Shown here: positions 1 through 8,125 of the stretch, piece by piece | How the letters are laid out: every line of letters begins with the position of its first letter | Numbering within the stretch: position 1 is the first letter of the stretch | Source of the DNA: Corynebacterium sputi DSM 45148 | Lineage (GTDB): Bacteria; Actinomycetota; Actinomycetes; Mycobacteriales; Mycobacteriaceae | Direction: 5' to 3' | Length of the DNA stretch: 64,000 nt | Assembly: GCF_000427865.1 (NCBI RefSeq) | Contig: NZ_ATYV01000001.1 | Coordinates: forward strand, 62,001 to 126,000 | Program-made: the position numbers and the translations under genes | The notes under the pieces: model-generated | What the model was told of the DNA's origin: nothing | What the model saw: only the letters and a program-made list of their open reading frames with translations | Database searches by the model: none

Positions 1-1
1 A

Positions 2-49
2 TGCGCAGGGGCGCACTGGGTCAACTACCTTCACGAAGATAATGATTGA
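2..49 (+). CDS. C-terminal tail of an upstream (phage-like?) gene, partial
   Basis: An open frame enters from the left edge and stops at TGA 47-49. Its last residues read AHWVNYLHEDND. It overlaps the start of the next gene at 42 by 8 bases, as expected for tightly packed phage genes. The product cannot be identified from 15 residues, and the frame could be chance. Confidence 0.3.
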   Translation, partial: CAGAHWVNYLHEDND

Positions 50-227
50 CTTCGAGGCAGACAAGGAGCTCACGGACTACTTCGAGAGAACAAAGCCGTG
101 GGAGAAGTGGTTTAATGTCATTACGCCTGCGCCGACAAAAGAGCAGGAAGCATCCGGAGCGAAGATTGACGAGCTCCGTCTTGACTTGAGGAAATTGGCT
201 GAAATCTATCGAGGAGCTAAACCATGA
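42..227 (+). CDS. small phage-like protein upstream of an adenine methyltransferase
   Basis: A 61-residue, highly charged, soluble protein rich in Glu, Lys and Asp, with no recognisable domain. Its stop overlaps the start of the methyltransferase by ATGA at 224-227, so the two are probably translationally coupled. Small coupled genes of this kind are common in phage early or middle regions. I infer a phage accessory protein and do not recognise a function. Confidence 0.6.
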   Translation: MIDFEADKELTDYFERTKPWEKWFNVITPAPTKEQEASGAKIDELRLDLRKLAEIYRGAKP

Positions 228-787
228 CTGCGGGACGCAAGTCTGTTTCCGACACGAAGCACTGGTGCACTCCTCCAGGGATTTTGGATTCAGTACGCTC
301 TGTGTTCGGTGGTAAGATTGACTTAGACCCCTGCTCAAACGAGCATTCGTTAGTCAATGCCTCGGTGGAGTACAAGCTTCCTGAGAATGATGGATTGGCT
401 GAGTCATGGGACTTCGAGCGCATATTTGTGAACCCGCCCTATGGTTCGGACCCAGTTCGCAAGACGCGAATCGCGCACTGGTTCGCGAAAATCGCTGAGT
501 CGGTTCGTAATGGGTCTGAAGTTATAGCGCTTGTTCCTGTAGCGACTAACACGCGACACTGGAAAAACCATGTTTTCCCGTTGGCCGCAGCGGTGTGCTT
601 TCTGTACGAGCCTCGTGTGAAGTTTTATATCGATGGACGGGAAGATCCGAAAGGTGCTCCGATGTCGTGCGCCATTATTTACTATGGGCGGCACCTTGAG
701 TCCTTCGCTGAGAACTTCCGACATCACGGTGCTGTTGTTCCTATGACAGGAGTTGTGCTGCCCCCTACTTTGGTCGAGCTCTTCTAG
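224..787 (+). CDS. phage-type DNA N-6-adenine-methyltransferase (Dam family)
   Basis: The 187-residue protein would transfer a methyl group from S-adenosylmethionine to N6 of adenine. The catalytic NPPY motif is at residues 70-73, with a DLDPCS segment near 33-38; this order and length fit the phage Dam-like methyltransferase family rather than chromosomal Dam. No restriction endonuclease lies beside it, so it looks like an orphan enzyme that protects phage DNA or marks it. The start overlaps the stop of the preceding gene by ATGA. GC content looks lower than in the genes to the right, consistent with a phage segment whose main body would lie left of this window. The recognition sequence cannot be predicted. 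Confidence 0.85.
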   Translation: MTAGRKSVSDTKHWCTPPGILDSVRSVFGGKIDLDPCSNEHSLVNASVEYKLPENDGLAESWDFERIFVNPPYGSDPVRKTRIAHWFAKIAESVRNGSEVIALVPVATNTRHWKNHVFPLAAAVCFLYEPRVKFYIDGREDPKGAPMSCAIIYYGRHLESFAENFRHHGAVVPMTGVVLPPTLVELF

Positions 788-820
788 CTCGTACCCAATC
801 GGGCGCAGGGCATGACAAAA

Positions 821-843
821 CCCCGAGCACTAGGTGCTCGGGG
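821..843 (-). terminator. intrinsic terminator between the phage-like genes
   Basis: A perfect 10-bp stem, CCCCGAGCAC / GTGCTCGGGG, closes a 3-nt loop (831-833). Read on the minus strand, the stem is followed directly by TTTT (complement of 817-820), so it should end transcripts of the minus-strand gene that stops at 860. It may also slow transcripts leaving the methyltransferase gene. Confidence 0.85.
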
Positions 844-859
844 TCAATCTTAGGTGGGT

Positions 860-1288
860 CTAGTCGTCCTGGTCCTCACCGCGGGCGATGCGGTCAGCCT
901 CGATCCATGCCTGGAGGTGGCCGGGATACGTGACGGTCTCGACGGCGGTCTCGACGATCAGTCGCCGAGCGATTGCCAGCTCGGCTGCTTCGGCCTGTGC
1001 CATCTCAAGCTCGCCCTGGAATTGCTCGTTCACTCCCTCGTCATCGGTGTCACCGGCGTCGAACTCGACGCATTCGAACGCGTCATGCGTCGAGCCCCAC
1101 TTCCGAGACTGCTGCAGAACGCGCTCAGTGGTCTCTTCGACGGTGTCTGAGGTATGCACCGTGAAGTACTCGTGATTTCCTGAGCACTGATTAAACTGCT
1201 CGTGACTGCACAGACCGCGGAGTCCTTCGGATTCTGTCTCGATGTTGATGTAGAACCCGAAACGATCGGGCTCCACGGTCACCGACAC
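860..1288 (-). CDS. hypothetical acidic protein, probably phage-derived
   Basis: A 142-residue soluble protein, strongly acidic, with a Glu/Ala-rich helical stretch around residues 90-115 and an acidic C-terminus (GEDQDD). The GTG start at 1288 is preceded on the minus strand by AGAGGGA, an acceptable ribosome-binding site, and the gene ends just before the terminator at 821-843. No known domain is recognised. Location beside the Dam-type methyltransferase suggests it belongs to the same phage segment, facing the opposite way. Confidence 0.6.
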   Translation of the reverse strand: MSVTVEPDRFGFYINIETESEGLRGLCSHEQFNQCSGNHEYFTVHTSDTVEETTERVLQQSRKWGSTHDAFECVEFDAGDTDDEGVNEQFQGELEMAQAEAAELAIARRLIVETAVETVTYPGHLQAWIEADRIARGEDQDD

Positions 1289-1386
1289 AGTTCCCTCTGA
1301 TCTGCTGAACCGTCATCGAGACTGAGCTCTACTGCTGGTTCCGATTGCCACTGTGCTTCGATGAGGCACGGTGACCCCAGCAGCCC

Positions 1387-1983
1387 TTAGAGTTTCGTCC
1401 GGACGAGTTCGGCCATGTCCTCTAGGGTGCTTAACTCGTCCTCGACTTCCATCTTTCCGCCAACACCGAGCTGGAACATGAGCCGGTCTTCGCCGAAGCG
1501 CACTGTGAGCCGGCTCCACGACGGAGCGAAGAATGCTTCGTCGCCGATCCCGGAGACTGGTTCGCCGTCGGCTGCATCCATCCATCCCTCGGATACCTCG
1601 GTATAGAGGCTCGCGAATGCGCCGAAGGTGCATCCGGGGAATACTCCATTGAAGTCATCTGCCCGCGTTGCGCCGAGTGTGTTGTCGGTGGCGCCGATCG
1701 AGCGCAACTCCTCGTCGGAGAGAAGTTCGCACGGGTCGGCTAGCGCGGGGTTCGGCGCAGATTCCGTGGTTGAGGTTTCTGATGTGGATTCGGTGACCGA
1801 GGTGGTCGCTTCGGTATCCGTGGTCGTGGTGGACTCGACTGTCGTTTCAGTGGTGTCGGCGTTCGTGCAGGCGCTCAACGCGGCAATCAACGTGCACGCG
1901 GCGAGCGCCGACTGGAGTCTGGAAGGCCTGCGTGGAGAGGTTATGCCCCATTCATATTGTCGCCAAAATGATTTTTGCCACAC
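1387..1983 (-). CDS. DUF3558-like secreted lipoprotein
   Basis: The 198-residue protein has a hydrophobic signal segment ending in a lipobox (ALSAC), then a Thr/Ser/Glu-rich linker, then a C-terminal domain starting PNPALADPCELLS, the usual beginning of DUF3558 domains of mycolic-acid bacteria. Function of that family is unknown; the protein should be lipid-anchored outside the membrane. The GTG start gives a somewhat long N-region but is the only start codon upstream of the signal segment in frame. It begins 12 bases after the stop of the upstream kinase-like gene, so the two may be co-transcribed. Confidence 0.75.
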   Translation of the reverse strand: MWQKSFWRQYEWGITSPRRPSRLQSALAACTLIAALSACTNADTTETTVESTTTTDTEATTSVTESTSETSTTESAPNPALADPCELLSDEELRSIGATDNTLGATRADDFNGVFPGCTFGAFASLYTEVSEGWMDAADGEPVSGIGDEAFFAPSWSRLTVRFGEDRLMFQLGVGGKMEVEDELSTLEDMAELVRTKL

Positions 1984-1994
1984 CTTGCCGGGTT

Positions 1995-2876
1995 TTAGGG
2001 GTTCAATAGCTTTGTCGCAGCGTCCGCGTCGATTGGGTCGCCAGTTGTCAGTGCGTAGTCGGCGTAGGTGAGGGGGCCTGCGGCAATGAGGGCGTCGCAG
2101 CGCTCTTCCAAATGACGGGGGCGCTGGCCGGTGATCTCGGCATAGGCGCCCAGGGTCTCGGCGAATGCCTCTGGAGTCGACATCATGCGCTGATACATGA
2201 AGTCCACCGCAGGATCCCCGACCTTCGCGGTGGTCCAGTCGAGGACCGAGAGGATGTCGCAGTTGTCGTTGAGGAGCAGGTGCGCGGGATAGAGCTCACC
2301 ATGGGTGAAAGCGGTGTATTCCGGCCATAGCTCGTCGTCCTGAATCCAGGTGTGCCAGGTGTGGGATAGGGCGTCGTTAAGCGAAAACTCTGCACTAACC
2401 CGCTCCAATCGGGCCCGCCACTCCTCGCGAACGTCCTCAGGGGACTGTGTCGGAATTCCAGCGGCCTTGGCCTCATCCGGGGACATGCTGTGCAGTTCCG
2501 AGATGAGCCGACCGAGCTGCCGTGCGTAGTGTCGGTTTTCCTGGTCGAAGTGGAATTCGGGCTCGCCGGCATCGTTGAGGGTCAAGCCTGGCGTGCCGGG
2601 CAATAGGGGATAGGCGATGAGGTCACGAGTGTGGATCTTCCATTCAGGCACCGCGGCAGAAAGTCGCGAGCGGACGAAGTCGAGGATGCGCGCTTCGTCA
2701 GGAATCTTGTCTGACACGTCAGCTCGCCGGGGAATGCGCAGCACCCAGTCCGTGCCATCGTCATCCACCGCAAACGCGGCTCGGTAATCGAGTCCAGCCT
2801 CAACGACCGTGATGGCGGAGGGGTTTATCTGCAGGCCGTGGGTCGCGGCCAGCTCTGCGATTTCTGGGCGGATCAT
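1995..2876 (-). CDS. macrolide 2'-phosphotransferase-like kinase (Mph/APH family)
   Basis: The 293-residue protein resembles Mph enzymes along its length: GLDYRAAFAVDDDG then WVLRIPRRADVSDKI near the N-terminus, and LDWTTAKVGDPAVD carrying the metal-binding Asp near the C-terminus. Mph enzymes phosphorylate the 2'-OH of macrolides using GTP. The catalytic loop reads HGELYPAHLLLN, whereas characterised Mph/APH enzymes have HGD; the Asp-to-Glu change makes resistance activity uncertain. I chose the ATG at 2876 because GGGAGGGA lies 6 nt upstream; an earlier start 13 codons upstream lacks such a site. It could be a chromosomal kinase of an unknown small molecule rather than a resistance gene. 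Confidence 0.75.
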   Translation of the reverse strand: MIRPEIAELAATHGLQINPSAITVVEAGLDYRAAFAVDDDGTDWVLRIPRRADVSDKIPDEARILDFVRSRLSAAVPEWKIHTRDLIAYPLLPGTPGLTLNDAGEPEFHFDQENRHYARQLGRLISELHSMSPDEAKAAGIPTQSPEDVREEWRARLERVSAEFSLNDALSHTWHTWIQDDELWPEYTAFTHGELYPAHLLLNDNCDILSVLDWTTAKVGDPAVDFMYQRMMSTPEAFAETLGAYAEITGQRPRHLEERCDALIAAGPLTYADYALTTGDPIDADAATKLLNP

Positions 2877-2993
2877 GCAAGTCCCTCCCTTCGGTGCTGG
2901 TTCATGATGACACATGCGGATGAAGTCACGGCGAATGAGGTGTGATCGCCATTACACTGACGGCACAGTTATCCACCGGCAGGGGAGTAGTTC

Positions 2994-3941
2994 ATGGCGC
3001 TTCAGGAGTTCGAGTTCGAATCGGCTAACGGCCGCGACACCATCAATGGCTGGTTGTACACGCCGACCGGAGAAACCCAGGCGATCGTCCATCTCATTCA
3101 CGGACTGGGAGAGCACTCCCGCCGCTATATCCACCTGATTTCTTCGCTTCTCGACGCCAACGTCGCAGTCGTCGCCGACGACCACTCCGGTCACGGTCGC
3201 ACCGCAATGCAGTCAGGGGTGTGGGCGGATTCGGGAGATGACGCGGCGAATGTGGTGGTCGCTGACGAGCTCACGATGATGTCGAAGGCCCGCGCGGAAC
3301 TGCCTGACGTGCCGTATGTCGTCTTCGGTCACAGTTGGGGATCCATGATCGCCCGAGTTGTTGCGGTGAGTCCGAATGTGGAACTTTCCGGGCTTATTCT
3401 CGGCGGAATTGCGGCGCAATTGAAAGGGATCGAGAAGACCCTCGATCGGCAGGAGCTGGCCGAACTGGCGGCAGGTGACGCCCGCGAAGAGCCGGCCCCG
3501 ATGCACCTGATCGGCCAGCTTTTCGACGGCTTCACCGACCGCTTCGGGCCCGACGCCGGCCCCACTGCCTGGGTTGCTTTGGATGAAGACGTGGTCGCGG
3601 ATCATGGGCGAGATCCCTTCAATAACTTCGGCGCTCCGATGAGCTCCCGCTTTTTGCAAGGCTTCGTCGACGTGTACGACCGGGCTAATGATGACGATTT
3701 CTACTCGTCCTTGCCCGATGAGCTGCCCGTGCTGATCCTGGCCGGTGAGCAGGACCCGGTCGCCAACTTCGGTGAAGGTGCGCTCCATGTCGCCAATCGA
3801 CTCCGCGACACCGGCCATGACGACGTCACTGCCCATGTCTTCCCGTTGGTGCGCTATGAAGTCCATAACGAGCCGCTCACTCGGGCTCAGGTGGAGGACG
3901 AGATCATCGATTTTGTCGAGCGGGTGTCCTCTCCAGAATGA
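2994..3941 (+). CDS. alpha/beta hydrolase, serine aminopeptidase S33 / monoacylglycerol-lipase type
   Basis: The 315-residue protein shows the oxyanion region HLIHGLGEHSRRY, then DDHSGHGRT, then the nucleophile elbow GHSWGSM, typical of monoacylglycerol lipase-like hydrolases (PldB/YtpA group). No signal peptide is seen, so it should be cytosolic. The ATG follows a good ribosome-binding site (GGGGAG). The substrate cannot be named. The gene is followed by an inverted repeat that begins in its stop codon. Confidence 0.8.
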   Translation: MALQEFEFESANGRDTINGWLYTPTGETQAIVHLIHGLGEHSRRYIHLISSLLDANVAVVADDHSGHGRTAMQSGVWADSGDDAANVVVADELTMMSKARAELPDVPYVVFGHSWGSMIARVVAVSPNVELSGLILGGIAAQLKGIEKTLDRQELAELAAGDAREEPAPMHLIGQLFDGFTDRFGPDAGPTAWVALDEDVVADHGRDPFNNFGAPMSSRFLQGFVDVYDRANDDDFYSSLPDELPVLILAGEQDPVANFGEGALHVANRLRDTGHDDVTAHVFPLVRYEVHNEPLTRAQVEDEIIDFVERVSSPE

Positions 3942-3961
3942 CCGTTTATACGGGAAACGGT
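3941..3961. promoter_or_regulatory. perfect inverted repeat upstream of the SDR gene
   Basis: ACCGTTT (3941-3947) and AAACGGT (3955-3961) are perfect 7-bp arms around a 7-nt spacer. No T-run follows on either strand, so an operator for a dimeric regulator is more likely than a terminator. It sits 69 bases before the SDR start codon, in the position of a promoter region. Confidence 0.45.
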
Positions 3962-4029
3962 TGCGTTCGCTGAGTTTGATCGCACCCTCATATATATTTA
4001 AGTATTCTCGTCTGGAAGGAACTCACATC

Positions 4030-4782
4030 ATGACTTTCGACAACAAGGTCGCAGTGGTCACCGGCGCAGGATCGGGAATTGGGCACGCGTGTGCAGTTGA
4101 CCTCGCCGCGCGTGGAGTCTCTGTCGTCGTGGCGGATATCAATGTGGAGGCGGCGGAAGACGTCGTAAAGCAGATCGAGGAGGCAGGCGGCACGGCCGCC
4201 GCTTTCCGTGCGGATTCCTCCTCCCCGGAGGACAATAAGGCACTTGTCGACTTCGCGGTAGAGACCTACGGCAAGCTCAACTACGCAGTGAACAACGCCG
4301 GCATCGCCGGAGAGAACAAGCGGGTCGGCGAACTCGACACCGACAACTGGGACAAGGTCATCGACCTCAATCTCAACGGCGTCCTGTACGCCATGCGGTA
4401 CCAGGTACCCGCCATGCTGGAGGCTGGCGCCGACGAATCTGCAATCGTCAACATGGCGTCAATCCACGGATCGGTCGCTGTGCTGGGCAACGCTGCGTAC
4501 ACCGCAGCCAAGCACGGCGTGGTTGGTCTGACGAAGAACGCCGCCGCCGAATACGGCCCTGAAGGCCTGCGAGTCAACGCGGTCGGCCCGGCGTACATCG
4601 ACACCCCGCTGTTGAAGGCGATGGACGATGACGCACGGAAGGGACTTGTCGCGAAGCACCCGCTGGGTCGTCTAGGCAAGCCAGAAGAAGTCGCAAAGTT
4701 CGCGTCCTTCCTGCTGTCGGACGATGCATCCTTCATCACCGGTTCCTACCACCTCATCGATGGTGGCTACACCACCGTGTAA
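4030..4782 (+). CDS. short-chain dehydrogenase/reductase (SDR)
   Basis: A 250-residue classical SDR. The cofactor motif TGAGSGIG is at residues 11-18, NNAG follows near 85-90, and the catalytic set is Ser144, Tyr157 and Lys161 (YTAAK). D at the end of beta-2 (VVADIN) suggests NAD(H) preference. The C-terminal FLLSDDASFITGS and IDGGYT are standard for the family. The ATG at 4030 starts the Rossmann strand at the normal distance, with GGAAGGA upstream; a longer frame upstream has no family resemblance. Substrate unknown. It heads a same-strand group with the VOC and DHFR-like genes. Confidence 0.9.
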   Translation: MTFDNKVAVVTGAGSGIGHACAVDLAARGVSVVVADINVEAAEDVVKQIEEAGGTAAAFRADSSSPEDNKALVDFAVETYGKLNYAVNNAGIAGENKRVGELDTDNWDKVIDLNLNGVLYAMRYQVPAMLEAGADESAIVNMASIHGSVAVLGNAAYTAAKHGVVGLTKNAAAEYGPEGLRVNAVGPAYIDTPLLKAMDDDARKGLVAKHPLGRLGKPEEVAKFASFLLSDDASFITGSYHLIDGGYTTV

Positions 4783-4851
4783 GCACAGCCCTGACCTGTA
4801 GAACGCAGGTATATTTGATGGCCATACGACGTCCCACAAGGAGGCGGAGAT

Positions 4852-5289
4852 ATGGCCATCATTTTTGAGAACGTCGGGATTGCCGTCGACGACATCGAGG
4901 CGGCAATCTCGTTCTTCAGTGATCTCGGCCTCGAGGTCATTGGGCGCGACACTGTCAGTGGGGAATGGGCCGACACGGCCGTGGGATTGGACGGAAACCA
5001 CGCAAAGATTGCGATGCTTCAGACGCCAGGCGGGGAAGGGCGTTTGGAGCTTATGGAGTACCTCCATCCCGATGCCGTGCCCCAGCTGCCGACGGTTCCG
5101 AATAACATCGGCATGCACCGAGTCGCCTTTTCTGTCGACGACATAGATGAATCTCTCGCCATCGCCGCACGCCACGGTTGCCACCCGCTCAGGGGAGTGG
5201 CGAACTATCGGGACATCTACAAACTCTCCTACGTTCGCGGACCAAGCGGGATCATCGTCATGCTGGCGCAGGATCTGACGAAGGGCTGA
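4852..5289 (+). CDS. VOC / glyoxalase-fold protein, methylmalonyl-CoA-epimerase-like
   Basis: A 145-residue vicinal-oxygen-chelate protein with two beta-alpha-beta-beta-beta modules. NVGIAVDDIEAAISFF opens the first, and GMHRVAFSVDDIDESLA the second, with metal-ligand candidates Glu in RLELMEY and His in GMHRVAF. Such proteins are epimerases, dioxygenases or antibiotic-binding proteins, and the sequence does not separate these. The start has a strong site (ACAAGGAGG) 9 nt upstream. Only 2 bases separate it from the next gene. Confidence 0.8.
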   Translation: MAIIFENVGIAVDDIEAAISFFSDLGLEVIGRDTVSGEWADTAVGLDGNHAKIAMLQTPGGEGRLELMEYLHPDAVPQLPTVPNNIGMHRVAFSVDDIDESLAIAARHGCHPLRGVANYRDIYKLSYVRGPSGIIVMLAQDLTKG

Positions 5290-5291
5290 TC

Positions 5292-5855
5292 ATGGGATCA
5301 CTGAGTTACACCGTCGCGATGTCCCTGGATGGCTACATCGCAGACGCAGATGGAGACTTCGACTGGGCCGCGCCGAGCCAGGAACTGTTCCGGTGGCACA
5401 TCGACCGGCTCGCCAGCGCATCCACCGAGATCATCGGGCGGAACACGTTCTTGTTGATGAAGTACTGGGAACAAGAACCGGACGATGAATCCTGGGGCCC
5501 GGACGAACGCCAGTTTGCAGAACTATGGCAGGGATTCCACCACACTGTGGTGTCCTCAACGTTGACCGCAGCCGACGTGACCTCACCGAACACGGATCTC
5601 GTCTCTGAGCTAAGTCTTGCTGACCTGCGTCGGATCGTCGACGAGGCCACTGGCGAAGTAGAGATCTTTGGACCGACCACCGCAGCCGAGGCAATCAAGG
5701 CCGGAATGGTCCGAGACTTCCGATTCTTGATCTACCCGAAGATCGTCGGAGGTGGCCTTCGTGCCATGCCGCCGGGAGCAGACCTCGACCTGGAATTCGC
5801 CGGACAAAGAACTTTCGACAACGGGATCGTGCTGATGCATTACTGGGCCACGTAG
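5292..5855 (+). CDS. dihydrofolate-reductase-fold protein (RibD C-terminal family)
   Basis: A 187-residue protein of the YyaP/RibD-C group: SYTVAMSLDGYIADADGDFDW at the N-terminus is the family hallmark, IIGRNTF follows near residue 50, and IFGPTTAAEAI plus PKIVGGGLR match the NADPH-binding half. These proteins are likely reductases of unknown substrate, not true FolA. The start at 5292 lies 2 bases after the stop of the VOC gene, indicating co-transcription and probable coupling. It ends 2 bases from the convergent mycolyltransferase stop. Confidence 0.85.
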   Translation: MGSLSYTVAMSLDGYIADADGDFDWAAPSQELFRWHIDRLASASTEIIGRNTFLLMKYWEQEPDDESWGPDERQFAELWQGFHHTVVSSTLTAADVTSPNTDLVSELSLADLRRIVDEATGEVEIFGPTTAAEAIKAGMVRDFRFLIYPKIVGGGLRAMPPGADLDLEFAGQRTFDNGIVLMHYWAT

Positions 5856-5857
5856 GC

Positions 5858-6823
5858 TCAGAACTGGTTGAACTGCCAGTACAGTTTCTGCTCGGTGAAC
5901 GCTGCCCGGATCCAGGTATTCCAAGCGTGGATGCCGGTTGGGATGTACGTGATGTGGACGTTCGACTTTCCGTTGAGGCGAGACAGCACATCCCATGCTG
6001 CCGTTTCGACTAATGTTCCGGCCTCGAGGAAGCCTCCCTCGACCAAAGTCTGTGTTTCGTAATCCTGGAGATCAGTCTCATGAGGAATGCCAGTAGCAGT
6101 GGCCATGTGAACGGGCATTGTCAGGTTGTCGATGTTCCGCCACGGATTGTCCTCGGCTCGGGATGCCTCTGAATCCCACGGAACACCGGAGTTTGTCTCG
6201 CCGTGGGTGTTTACGCTGAGATCCGTTGCAGCCCGGCCGATGGGACCTTGGGTGTTATAGAAGCCACTCATCGCCAGCACTGACTTGTACAGATCAGGGT
6301 GCTTGGCAGCGAGATTGACTACCGAGTACCCCGTCATGCTGATCCCGACTAGCCCAGTATTGCCCTTGCCTCCGGCGGGGACATCGAAGTTCGCTTCGAG
6401 GTAGGTAGGGAGCTCCTCGGTGATGAAGGTCTCGTACTTCATCTTCGTGTCGTTCGGTGGCGCCGGGCTGTCCCAGTCAACGAAGAAGGATCGAGCGTCG
6501 GAGGTGGGGAAGATGAGGGTGGCATCTTCGTCCTCAAGATGCTCCAGAACGGATTTCCCATCCTGGTCAGATCGGGTGCTCCAGCCATCGCCGCCGTCAA
6601 TTCCACTGAAGAACTGGACCACCCGGCTGTTGTTGTCAGTCAGTGACGGCCGAATAACCGTTGGAATCGGCTTGTCCATTGCATCGGACCACACCTCGCA
6701 TTTCACGGCGGTGCCTCGGTGAGCGGTGCAGCCAGTGGGGTTTGCGGTGGCAGTGGGAACTGCGACTACGGAGACTAGTGCAACTGCAGCCGCAGCAAGT
6801 GTGGCGGAGAGGAACCTTTTCAC
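5858..6823 (-). CDS. secreted mycolyltransferase (antigen 85 family), copy 1
   Basis: A 321-residue exported protein with a signal peptide cleaved after about residue 27 (TATA/NPT). It should transfer mycolic acids between trehalose monomycolate and cell-wall arabinogalactan or another trehalose monomycolate. The nucleophile is Ser162 in GISMTG; FFVDWDSPAPPN and the C-terminal GIHAWNTW match the family's substrate cleft and catalytic His. Cys32 and Cys42 could form a disulfide. No C-terminal repeat or anchor domain is present, so it is the short corynebacterial form. A paralogue lies at 12312-13268. The 227 bp before the start hold its promoter region, shared with the divergent flavoprotein gene. 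Confidence 0.92.
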   Translation of the reverse strand: MKRFLSATLAAAAVALVSVVAVPTATANPTGCTAHRGTAVKCEVWSDAMDKPIPTVIRPSLTDNNSRVVQFFSGIDGGDGWSTRSDQDGKSVLEHLEDEDATLIFPTSDARSFFVDWDSPAPPNDTKMKYETFITEELPTYLEANFDVPAGGKGNTGLVGISMTGYSVVNLAAKHPDLYKSVLAMSGFYNTQGPIGRAATDLSVNTHGETNSGVPWDSEASRAEDNPWRNIDNLTMPVHMATATGIPHETDLQDYETQTLVEGGFLEAGTLVETAAWDVLSRLNGKSNVHITYIPTGIHAWNTWIRAAFTEQKLYWQFNQF

Positions 6824-7050
6824 GGAAACAACTTTCAGGGAGTAATCAGCGATCTCGTAGAGATCTGAGACTAACTACTTTCCCTATGGATGCAATGTTC
6901 AGATGGAAAGGGGGTGTTCAGGTTTACGGCTGCTAACGAGGGGGCTGGTGCGACGCTCTGTTCGCCGCGTTCTGGTCTCCGCCCACGGGCTTTAACGATT
7001 TCCCATAGCAGGCACGGAAGAATCGACGCTGCCTTTTCGTTGTGGTTGAT

Positions 7051-8115
7051 ATGTCAACGTACGACTCTTTGGTGATCGGCGCCGGGCAGGCCGGGCTGTC
7101 CAGTTCGTTCCACCTCAAGCGGTTCGGGATCAACCACGTGCTTCTCGACGGGGAGGACTTTCCCGGTGGCGCATGGCAGCACCGCTGGAACTCCTTGACG
7201 ATGAATGACGTACATGGCGTAGCCGACCTTCCCGACGGAACCGCGCCCACCGGGTCAGACCTGCGTGCAAACACCGCAGTCCCAGAGTGGTTCCAGAAGT
7301 ACGAGAACGAACACGACTTGCCCGTCATGAGGCCGGCCCGGGTCACCTCGGTGTCAGATGACGATGGAGCGTTGCTGGTACGGGCAGGCGACAGGGAATT
7401 GCGGACTCGCACGCTGGTCAATGCCACTGGGACGTGGCGGCGGCCGTTCATCCCTCGGTATCCAGGTCAGGAACTGTTCGTCGGGAAGCAACTGCATACA
7501 CAGGGGTATGTGGGCAGACAGGAGTTCGCTGGTAAACGGGTCATTGTCGTCGGTGCTGGCCCGTCAGCGATTCAGTTCATTGGTGAACTGGCACCGATTT
7601 CGGATGTCACGTGGGTGAGTCGTCACGAACCGAGGTGGACCGGAGAAGACGATACGCTGCGAGACTTAGTCCGACGAGTTCAAGAACATGTCGTAGCTGG
7701 AAAGCCTCCTCACGCCGCGAAGGGACGAAACATAGCGGTGCTGAGGGAACAAGAAATGGAAGCTGCCGCGACCGGCATCTACGAAAGATGGCAGCCAATG
7801 TTCGAGCACATCGAACCGGACGGCGTGCGGTGGTCCGATGGTTCCTTTGCGGAGGCGGACGTGATCCTCTGGGCTACCGGCTTCCGTCACGACATTGATC
7901 ACCTGGCGCCGCTGCATCTGCGGACCTCGGAAGGTGGGATCGCTTTGATTCCTGGCAAAGGGGACGTTCAAACCTCAGTAACCAGCGCACGTGACCCACG
8001 AATTCAGTTGGTAGGTTATGGGCCCTCTGCCAGCACCATCGGTGGCAATCGCGCCGGGCGGGCCGCGGCGGTGGCAGTGAGGGACTACTTGGCTGCGACC
8101 GGTAGTTCCGCGTAG
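7051..8115 (+). CDS. flavin-dependent monooxygenase / NAD(P)-binding oxidoreductase
   Basis: A 354-residue flavoprotein of the CzcO/FMO group. The FAD motif GAGQAG is at residues 10-15, FPGGAWQHRW follows near 45, and a second dinucleotide motif VVGAGPSA near residue 165 binds NADPH. ILWATGFRHDIDHL is the ATG motif common to such enzymes. It probably hydroxylates or oxidises a small organic substrate, which cannot be named. An in-frame GTG lies 9 bases earlier; the ATG at 7051 is preferred. The next gene begins 10 bases after its stop and may be its partner. Confidence 0.85.
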   Translation: MSTYDSLVIGAGQAGLSSSFHLKRFGINHVLLDGEDFPGGAWQHRWNSLTMNDVHGVADLPDGTAPTGSDLRANTAVPEWFQKYENEHDLPVMRPARVTSVSDDDGALLVRAGDRELRTRTLVNATGTWRRPFIPRYPGQELFVGKQLHTQGYVGRQEFAGKRVIVVGAGPSAIQFIGELAPISDVTWVSRHEPRWTGEDDTLRDLVRRVQEHVVAGKPPHAAKGRNIAVLREQEMEAAATGIYERWQPMFEHIEPDGVRWSDGSFAEADVILWATGFRHDIDHLAPLHLRTSEGGIALIPGKGDVQTSVTSARDPRIQLVGYGPSASTIGGNRAGRAAAVAVRDYLAATGSSA

Positions 8116-8125
8116 AAAAGGCTTT

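Noticed and set aside
3745..4029. 95-codon upstream extension of the SDR gene
   Set aside because: It overlaps the hydrolase gene and has no SDR resemblance; the Rossmann fold begins right after the ATG at 4030, which has its own ribosome-binding site.
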